From Methanobacteriota archaeon (GTDB lineage: Archaea; Thermoplasmatota; Poseidoniia; MGIII; CG-Epi1), in contig PSPB01000014.1 in NCBI GenBank assembly GCA_003193815.1, forward strand, positions 1 through 12,318: a stretch of 12,318 nt of DNA, written 5' to 3'. Of the stretch, positions 6,611 through 11,113 are shown one piece after another. The position numbers and the translations under genes were made by a program. The notes beneath the pieces were generated by a model. It made no database searches and was not told where the DNA came from. It saw only the letters and a list, made by a program, of their open reading frames with translations. Position 1 is the stretch's first letter. Each line of letters begins with the position of its first letter.

Positions 6611-7167
6611 CCGCTGTCGCCGAGATACACGGCCAGCGCCGCCAACGCCCGCCCGCGATGGCTGACCGTATTCTTCTCCGCCAGCGGCAACTCGGCGAAA
6701 GTCCGCTCGTCGCCTGCGGGGACGAAAACCGGGTCGTAGCCGAACCCCCCGTTACCGCGTGGCGTGCGGGTGATGCGGCCGCGGCAGCTGCCGCGGAACA
6801 GCTGGCGGCCGCCGTCGGGCAGCAGCAAACCGAGCACGCAGCGGAACTCGGCGCTGCGCTCCGCCCCGTCGCCGAGCAACGCCAGCACGCCGGCCGGGCC
6901 GATGGTATCGTAGGCGTAGCGGCTGTAGACGCCGGGGAAGCCACCCAGCGCGTCGACAAAGAGCCCCGCATCGTCGATGAGCAGCGCCTCGCCCGCGTGG
7001 CGCTGCGCCAGCCACTCGAGCCCGAACTCGACCACCGCCCCGAGGCTCGCCGCCTGAACCTCAGGATACTCCAGCGCGCGCTGCGCGACCGTGTGGCCCG
7101 CCGGCTCCAGCGCCGCCGCCAGCTCGCGCAGCTTGCCCGCGTTAGAGGTCACCAGCCCCAGCTTCAT
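6607..7167 (-). CDS. rdgB: XTP/dITP diphosphatase (RdgB/HAM1 family)
   Basis: A 186-residue house-cleaning nucleotide pyrophosphatase that hydrolyses XTP, dITP and related deaminated purine nucleotides to the monophosphate. Seen: the substrate-loop motif TSNAGKL at residues 7-13, DDAGLFVDAL at 65-74 (the usual form is EDSGL, so both the first and third positions are conservative variants), PGVYSRY at 78-84, FGYDPVF at 142-148 and SHRGRAL at 169-175. Length is normal. ATG 7167 gives the canonical start MKLGLVTSNAGK; upstream in-frame sequence to 7305 runs antisense into tRNA-Ser and was rejected. A CTAAAA element lies about 23 nt upstream inside an inverted repeat. It is convergent with queD, sharing the CTAG stop. 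Confidence 0.93.
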   Translation of the reverse strand: MKLGLVTSNAGKLRELAAALEPAGHTVAQRALEYPEVQAASLGAVVEFGLEWLAQRHAGEALLIDDAGLFVDALGGFPGVYSRYAYDTIGPAGVLALLGDGAERSAEFRCVLGLLLPDGGRQLFRGSCRGRITRTPRGNGGFGYDPVFVPAGDERTFAELPLAEKNTVSHRGRALAALAVYLGDSG

Positions 7168-7176
7168 GCCCCCGCA

Positions 7177-7200
7177 GCAGCGGCCGGTTTTAGCCGCTGC
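7177..7200 (-). promoter_or_regulatory. inverted repeat enclosing the TATA-like element of the XTP/dITP diphosphatase gene
   Basis: GCAGCGGC (7177-7184) and GCCGCTGC (7193-7200) are perfect 8-base inverted repeats around an 8-base spacer. The spacer contains the only A/T stretch upstream of the gene (TTTTA, read CTAAAA on the minus strand, centred about 23 nt before ATG 7167). The arrangement fits a promoter flanked by an operator-like palindrome. In a GC-rich genome such a repeat can also arise by chance. Confidence 0.4.
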
Positions 7201-7251
7201 CCGTGGTCGGCGAGCGGCTCGGACAGCGAGGGGGAAACGCCGCCGCAGGCT

Positions 7252-7257
7252 CTTTAA
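7252..7257 (+). promoter_or_regulatory. TATA-like element of tRNA-Ser
   Basis: CTTTAA is centred 27 nt before the tRNA 5' end (7282), matching the TTAA-type elements seen upstream of the other two tRNA genes in this window. Confidence 0.45.
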
Positions 7258-7281
7258 CCGGGGCAGCGTCGCGAACGTCGC

Positions 7282-7368
7282 GCGAGGATCGCATAGCCTG
7301 GCCATTGCGTCGGATTGCTAATCCGATGGGCTTGTCCCACGGGGGTTCAAATCCCCCTCCTCGCGCCA
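7282..7368 (+). tRNA. tRNA-Ser (anticodon GCU), CCA encoded
   Basis: A class II cloverleaf. The acceptor is GCGAGGA/TCCTCGC and the anticodon stem TCGGA/TCCGA with loop TTGCTAA (anticodon GCU). A long variable arm (TGGGCTTGTCCCA) is present, with T arm GGGGG-TTCAAAT-CCCCC, discriminator G and encoded CCA at 7366-7368. It marks the left border of the low-GC island. Confidence 0.96.
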
Positions 7369-7378
7369 AGCACAAAAT

Positions 7379-7392
7379 AAAAAATTTTTTTG
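7379..7392 (+). terminator. T-run terminator after tRNA-Ser
   Basis: AAAAAA followed by seven T residues begins 11 nt after the encoded CCA. Oligo-T on the coding strand is the usual archaeal termination signal. The same stretch opens the A/T-rich island. Confidence 0.5.
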
Positions 7393-7401
7393 GCGTAGCT
7401 T

Positions 7402-7408
7402 GATATAC
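7402..7408 (+). promoter_or_regulatory. TATA-like element of the acidic repeat protein gene
   Basis: GATATAC is centred 25 nt upstream of GTG 7430, the spacing seen for the other leaderless-looking genes here. The surroundings are A/T-rich, so this is less distinctive than elsewhere; CTATAA at 7411-7416 is a second candidate. Confidence 0.35.
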
Positions 7409-7429
7409 CCCTATAACAACTCGAAGCCC

Positions 7430-8389
7430 GTGTTAGAAGGTAAGGCTCTCGTAATGGCCATCATGCTGCTCACGGCATCGCCACTGGTTATAGCTAACGA
7501 AGACACACAGATTCTTGGTGACGGTACGACCATTGGTGATTTGAGAGAAGGTTTAGTGACAAGTTTCGATAGAAGCGACGATGCCTTGAACAAGGAGGCT
7601 TCCACTTCAGTTGACAAAAAAGAACGTGACGGGTTGTCTGATGAGGATTGTCTGACTATTGAGGAATGGAGAGAAAAGTCCGAGAAAGACTGGGATAGGG
7701 AAGACGTCGACCGAAAAGAATCGAGTGAAGATCGTGAAGGAAATGAAAAAAGAGTCGAGGGTGAGGCGCCCGACAGAGATGTTTCACAAGAAGATGAAGA
7801 TTGTTTGACTGCAGAACAGTGGAAAGCAAGATACAGTTATGATGAAGATAGAGAAGAACCATGTTTCACACTTAGAGAGTTCGAAAGAAAGTTATTCGAT
7901 GATAGAAAAGACTGGGGAAGAGATGATAAGGACTGGAACCGAGAAAACTGGTCTGACGAAGATAAAAAGAACTGGTCAAGGGATGATAAACACTGGGACC
8001 GAGAAAACTGGTCTGACGAAGATAAAAAGAACTGGTCAAGGGATGATAAACACTGGGACCGAGAAAACTGGTCTGACGAAGAGCGTGAAGAACGCGGTGA
8101 TGATGAAGCCTGTCTGACCATGGAAGAGTGGAAAGAAAGATTTGGAAGAGATAAAGAAGGTCGTGACAAAGAAAACGGAAAGGCTCATGACGATGAGGTA
8201 TGGGAAGAGATCAGAGCCAGGATGGCTGAACTCGGAGAAGCCTGTGAAGAAGGTGACGAAGTAGCCTGTGAAGAATTAGAAGCGTTGATTCGGGGATGCG
8301 GCCGCGAAAGAGACGACAGGGACGATAAAGACCGTGACGAAGAAGATAATGAGGAGCGAGAAGACTCCGACGAAGAAACAGAAGAATAA
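7430..8389 (+). CDS. secreted hyperacidic Trp-rich repeat protein, unknown function
   Basis: I do not recognise this protein. From GTG 7430 it has 319 residues. The N-terminus MLEGKALVMAIMLLTASPL is a credible signal peptide, cleaved near residue 22. The rest is extremely charged: about 115 Asp/Glu (36%) and 56 Lys/Arg (18%) by hand count, with 14 Trp and 7 Cys. A motif of the form CLTxEEW occurs at residues 74, 125 and 228, with a diverged CFTLREF at 145. Residues about 165-217 are a 20-residue tandem repeat (NWSDEDKKNWSRDDKHWDRE). The tail has C-x7-C-x9-C (272/280/290) and ends in an Asp/Glu-rich stretch. Codons favour AGA, GAA and AAA, and local GC is roughly 42% against about 68% in neighbours, suggesting a separate origin. 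TTG 7400 and ATG 7454 are alternative starts. Confidence 0.8.
   Translation: MLEGKALVMAIMLLTASPLVIANEDTQILGDGTTIGDLREGLVTSFDRSDDALNKEASTSVDKKERDGLSDEDCLTIEEWREKSEKDWDREDVDRKESSEDREGNEKRVEGEAPDRDVSQEDEDCLTAEQWKARYSYDEDREEPCFTLREFERKLFDDRKDWGRDDKDWNRENWSDEDKKNWSRDDKHWDRENWSDEDKKNWSRDDKHWDRENWSDEEREERGDDEACLTMEEWKERFGRDKEGRDKENGKAHDDEVWEEIRARMAELGEACEEGDEVACEELEALIRGCGRERDDRDDKDRDEEDNEEREDSDEETEE
7921..8082 (+). repeat. 60-bp tandem repeat inside the acidic protein gene, about 2.7 copies
   Basis: The period is exactly 60 bases (20 codons). Copy one (7921-7980) differs from copy two at four bases (7921, 7930, 7931, 7937). Copy two and the partial third copy are identical up to about 8082, after which the third diverges. 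The near-identity implies recent duplication or ongoing homogenisation. Confidence 0.95.
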
Positions 8390-8430
8390 TACAAGTCCTC
8401 GGAGGGTTTCATCCTTGAGAAATACTATTC

Positions 8431-8477
8431 ACAAAAAATCTCGTCTCTAGTTTTGGCGTCTTTTTGTCTCTAGTTTT
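8431..8477. terminator. bidirectional terminator region with a 12-bp direct repeat
   Basis: This lies between the convergent acidic-protein gene (+) and the dolichol-kinase-like gene (-). On the plus strand it has T-runs at 8451-8454, 8460-8465 and 8474-8477, with GTCTCTAGTTTT repeated exactly at 8443-8454 and 8466-8477. A-run 8433-8438 gives six T on the minus strand. Tandem T-tracts fit archaeal factor-independent termination in both directions. Confidence 0.5.
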
Positions 8478-8495
8478 AGATACATCTGAATCCTG

Positions 8496-9242
8496 CTAGA
8501 ACTGCATCACCAGCAGCAACCCGCCATACCCGGCTGCCATCAGGAACGGCGTGTCCCAGGTGTGCGGTGAGAACGCCTCGGCGAGGGTCATCGCTAGCGG
8601 GACGATGGCGAGCGCGAGCGCGAACTGTAGCCCGCTGAATTGCGACGCGTGCAGCGCGATAATCACGAGCCCCGTCAGCAAGATGAAGCCGCTGCCTTCG
8701 AGCGTTCGCACGTAGGTGCGGTCGGTGCCGAGCGCACGCGTGCGGTATTCGTGCCGGCCCCAGCGCACGCCAATCGGCTCCGCGAGGCCGTCGCCGACAG
8801 CGTTGATGAGCAGCGGGATGAGGATGAGTCCCTCGAGGCCGATCTGGCCGAAGTACCAGATGGCGGGCAGCATGACCATGAAACCGGCGACGAACTGGCT
8901 GAAAATCCAGACCAGCGTGTATGGCCGGTCCTCGGGCCGGTCGAAGCCTTCAAACATCAGCTGGTAGGGCGGGAAGCGGCTGCGAATCGGCTCCCAGAAA
9001 AACAGCAGCGAGAGCGTCACGATGGCGGAGCTGGTTAGCAGGTATTCTATGTCGGCGAAGGTCGCGACGTTCAGCTGCCGGTCAATCGCCACCGGCAGGA
9101 AGAAAATCGCGACGTGGTTCAGCTTGCGCGTGTAGTTGACCCGCACGCCGCGCCGCGCCATCCAGCCCGTGGCAAGCATTATGGTGAGCAGCGCGCCCGC
9201 CTTCAGCAGCGTCGATTCAACCTGGGATGACGAGAATTCCAT
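8496..9242 (-). CDS. CTP-dependent dolichol/polyprenol kinase-like membrane protein
   Basis: A 248-residue integral membrane protein with about seven hydrophobic segments, in the dolichol kinase / phytol kinase / CTP-dependent diacylglycerol kinase group. These enzymes phosphorylate a lipid alcohol using CTP; in archaea this may supply dolichol phosphate for glycosylation or salvage isoprenoid alcohols for ether lipids. Seen: RKLNH at 39-43, GDGLAEPIG at 150-158, RTLEGS at 179-184 (the family has K/R-S/T-x-EGS), and the late AEAF...D pair at 221-230. The exact substrate cannot be told from sequence. ATG 9242 was chosen because the upstream frame runs through tRNA-Ala. Only 13 nt separate it from the encoded CCA of that tRNA on the same strand, so it is probably co-transcribed from the tRNA promoter. 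No separate TATA box fits. Confidence 0.82.
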   Translation of the reverse strand: MEFSSSQVESTLLKAGALLTIMLATGWMARRGVRVNYTRKLNHVAIFFLPVAIDRQLNVATFADIEYLLTSSAIVTLSLLFFWEPIRSRFPPYQLMFEGFDRPEDRPYTLVWIFSQFVAGFMVMLPAIWYFGQIGLEGLILIPLLINAVGDGLAEPIGVRWGRHEYRTRALGTDRTYVRTLEGSGFILLTGLVIIALHASQFSGLQFALALAIVPLAMTLAEAFSPHTWDTPFLMAAGYGGLLLVMQF

Positions 9243-9255
9243 GCGATACCGCGCA

Positions 9256-9332
9256 TGGTGGACCGGGCGAGATTTGAACTCGCGCCCTCCTCCATGCCAA
9301 GGAGGCGATCTTCCAGACTGATCTACCGGCCC
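9256..9332 (-). tRNA. tRNA-Ala (anticodon GGC), CCA encoded
   Basis: On the minus strand the acceptor is GGGCCGG/CCGGTCC, including the G3:U70 wobble that marks tRNA-Ala. The D stem is GATC/GATC and the anticodon stem CCTCC/GGAGG with loop TTGGCAT (anticodon GGC). The T arm is GCGAG-TTCAAAT-CTCGC, with discriminator A and encoded CCA at 9258-9256. It is followed at 13 nt by the ATG of the dolichol-kinase-like gene. Confidence 0.97.
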
Positions 9333-9357
9333 ACGCGGGCGGTCCACGAAGGGAGCG

Positions 9358-9363
9358 CTTTAA
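9358..9363 (-). promoter_or_regulatory. TATA-like element of tRNA-Ala (and probably the kinase gene behind it)
   Basis: TTAAAG on the minus strand (CTTTAA on plus) is centred about 28-29 nt before the tRNA 5' end at 9332, close to the spacing at the other tRNA genes. Confidence 0.45.
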
Positions 9364-9382
9364 GGATTGCCGCTCGCGGGCC

Positions 9383-10477
9383 TCAATTTTCGAGGGAGAG
9401 CGGCCGGATGGTCCAGCCCACCAGTACCACGCCCGCCAGCATGACCGCCAGCAATTCCAGCCCTAGCAAACTCCCAAGCAGTAGCCCCAGCAGCGCCAGA
9501 AGCGCGAGCAACTGCTCGCGCTTCAGCGACAACGTGCGGGCAGTCGTCGCGACTCCCGCGAGGGCGGCCAGCGCGGGGAAGCTGGCCGCCCCCGCCAGTG
9601 CACCTCCAGTTGCGAAGACCGGTGCCTGCGTTTCCTGCTGAAGTTCGTAGTAGCCGCTGACGTTGAACTGCTCGCCGTCGACCATGGTCACCTGCCAGCG
9701 ATACTGGAAAGTGCCGGGTTCGGGCTCCGCCACCATGTGCCAGTCGCAGCCGACGCCATCGGCTGCGACTGAGCCCGGCGAGGGCGTTTCGGGCCAGTCG
9801 GCGTCGTGGTCGTCGATGGGGCCGTGCAGCAGCAGCGTCGTGCCGGCGACATCGTCGCACGCCCAGGGTGTCGTGAGCGTCAGTGCCAAGCTGCCGTCAA
9901 CCAGCCCCGGCTCGGCGGCCGGCATCCAGTCCTCAAGTGCCATGTGCGCGTCGGCGTCGTTGCGGCCCCAGATAAACTCGGCCGCGCCGACGCCCGAAAC
10001 CGTCGCAAATACTTCGAGTTCGATAGTCGCGCCGGCGCTGGCGTTGAGCGCGAAGCGGTCCGACTGGAAGGGGATGTTGGTGACGAACGGCTCGTAGAGT
10101 TGCACCGAGTCGCCCTCACCGCTGACGACCGTCACGCCGTCGACCATCAGGTTGACCCGAATCGAGATGTCGCCGGCGCTGGTGGGGCCAGTGTACATGA
10201 CCACGGTCAGCATCGTGTCGTTGATGGCGAGGTCGCTCGCCAGCGGGGGCGTCACCCAGCTGCCAATGCGCGTCTCGCCGCCGCCGGCAATCACCTCGCT
10301 GCCGTCCTGCGCAGCAGCGACGCCCTCGCGCAGCAGCTGCCCCGGGTCCTGGTCGTCGGAGAGCCAGAGCATCAGCCCCGAAGTCTCGGGTGGCGGGTCG
10401 TGCGCCTGCGTCGCGGGAGCGAGCAGTAGCGCAAGCAGCAGCGAGGCCAGCAACAGGCTCGGGAGCGTCCGGTTCAC
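9383..10477 (-). CDS. exported, C-terminally membrane-anchored protein, unknown function
   Basis: I do not recognise this 364-residue protein. It begins with a clear signal peptide (MNRTLPSLLLASLLLALLL, cleavage near ATQA-HD at 25). A large extracellular part with alternating beta-strand patterns follows, for example ISIRVNLMVDGVTVVSG and ATIELEVFATVSG; two Cys in WACDDVAG and VGCDWH could form a disulfide. A second beta region ends at FNVSGYYELQ. From about residue 291 there is an Ala/Gly-rich hydrophobic segment, then after a charged break (SLKREQ) a long Leu-rich stretch to about 355, consistent with two to three membrane segments. The start is GTG 10477, 25 nt from a TATA-like element shared with the divergent gene at 10526. 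A surface-anchored beta-sandwich protein is the most that can be said. Confidence 0.85.
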   Translation of the reverse strand: MNRTLPSLLLASLLLALLLAPATQAHDPPPETSGLMLWLSDDQDPGQLLREGVAAAQDGSEVIAGGGETRIGSWVTPPLASDLAINDTMLTVVMYTGPTSAGDISIRVNLMVDGVTVVSGEGDSVQLYEPFVTNIPFQSDRFALNASAGATIELEVFATVSGVGAAEFIWGRNDADAHMALEDWMPAAEPGLVDGSLALTLTTPWACDDVAGTTLLLHGPIDDHDADWPETPSPGSVAADGVGCDWHMVAEPEPGTFQYRWQVTMVDGEQFNVSGYYELQQETQAPVFATGGALAGAASFPALAALAGVATTARTLSLKREQLLALLALLGLLLGSLLGLELLAVMLAGVVLVGWTIRPLSLEN

Positions 10478-10498
10478 ACACCCTCAAGATGTTGAAAC

Positions 10499-10505
10499 TA
10501 TTAAT
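10499..10505. promoter_or_regulatory. shared TATA-like element between divergent 9383-10477 and 10526-11080 genes
   Basis: TATTAAT contains the palindrome ATTAAT and is centred at 10502. The divergent GTG codons start at 10477 (minus) and 10526 (plus), so the element lies 25 and 24 nt from the two starts, essentially midway. No other A/T-rich element lies in the 48-nt gap. Confidence 0.55.
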
Positions 10506-10525
10506 CCCTTACTGCTGCCGGTACC

Positions 10526-11080
10526 GTGCTCCGCCGCCTCGCCCGCCGCACAGCGCTATTCCCGCTGCTGCTGCTCCTACTACTACCTCTCGTAAGCCCC
10601 GGAGTATCCGCGCACGGCGAGACCGACGAGGGAGCGAGTGTGCTCGAGACACTCCTCGCGTCAGACAAGACGCGCACCGCGACCGCCTTCCTGCACTCGG
10701 TAGGCGCTATCCTGCTGACGACGGGGCTGGTGGTACTGCTGGTTATGCTGCGGCAGCCGTCACTCGGGTTGGAGGCGAACACGCTGGTGGCGAACCGGCT
10801 GGTGCTGGCGGGCATCGTCATGAACCTCATCGGGGGGCTGATGCGGCTGTTCGAGCCGGGCCACCCCAGCCTGCTGGAGTTCATGGAAAACCGCTGGGTG
10901 ACGATGTTGGTGACCAAGCACATCCTGCTGCTGATAACCTACGCCGCCTCGATTGTCGCCACCCGCAGCGCGGTCGACCCCGAGCGCCGCCGGCTGGCGG
11001 TGCTGGTCGCCATTGGCGGAGTTATCGTCGTCTCAATACTCGGCGCTGCCGCCGACGTCCTCACGCCGGGCGAAGATTGA
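10526..11080 (+). CDS. four-TM membrane protein, possibly CopD-like
   Basis: A 184-residue membrane protein starting at GTG 10526. Residues 11-28 form a signal peptide or first membrane segment ending in GVSAHGETDEG. Membrane segments follow at about 53-76, 90-108, 125-146 and 156-175. His57 (AFLHSVGA), His113 (PGHPS) and His132 (TKHILLL) lie in or next to the membrane segments. The pattern FLHxxGAxLLTTG, then MNLIGGLMRLF, then W-x4-L-x-TKHILLL, recalls CopD-type and related small membrane proteins whose His residues bind copper or heme; this is resemblance only. It is divergent from the exported protein at 9383-10477, and the pair may act together at the membrane. The tgtA promoter begins six bases after its stop. 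Confidence 0.82.
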   Translation: MLRRLARRTALFPLLLLLLLPLVSPGVSAHGETDEGASVLETLLASDKTRTATAFLHSVGAILLTTGLVVLLVMLRQPSLGLEANTLVANRLVLAGIVMNLIGGLMRLFEPGHPSLLEFMENRWVTMLVTKHILLLITYAASIVATRSAVDPERRRLAVLVAIGGVIVVSILGAAADVLTPGED

Positions 11081-11086
11081 GCAAGG

Positions 11087-11092
11087 TATAAT
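11087..11092 (+). promoter_or_regulatory. TATA box of tgtA
   Basis: TATAAT is centred 24-25 nt upstream of GTG 11114, consistent with a leaderless mRNA. It lies in the short gap after the preceding plus-strand gene, so tgtA seems to have its own promoter. Confidence 0.55.
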
Positions 11093-11113
11093 TCCCACCA
11101 GCGCTGCCGCACC

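Noticed and set aside
7203..7403. Plus-strand 66-residue frame
   Set aside because: It is almost entirely the tRNA-Ser gene and its promoter.
7921..8082. Regular 60-bp repeats as a possible CRISPR array
   Set aside because: The copies are contiguous without unique spacers and encode protein in frame.
7839..8117. Open frame on plus strand inside the acidic gene, with a repeat MINTGTEKTGLTKIKRTGQG
   Set aside because: The 60-bp repeat length is divisible by three, so all frames stay open; this frame lacks a start context, signal peptide or extension beyond the repeat.
7837..8412. Serine-rich open frames on the minus strand opposite the acidic gene
   Set aside because: Reverse complement of GAA/GAT/AGA-rich codons gives Ser/Leu-rich frames; no start signal and no family resemblance.
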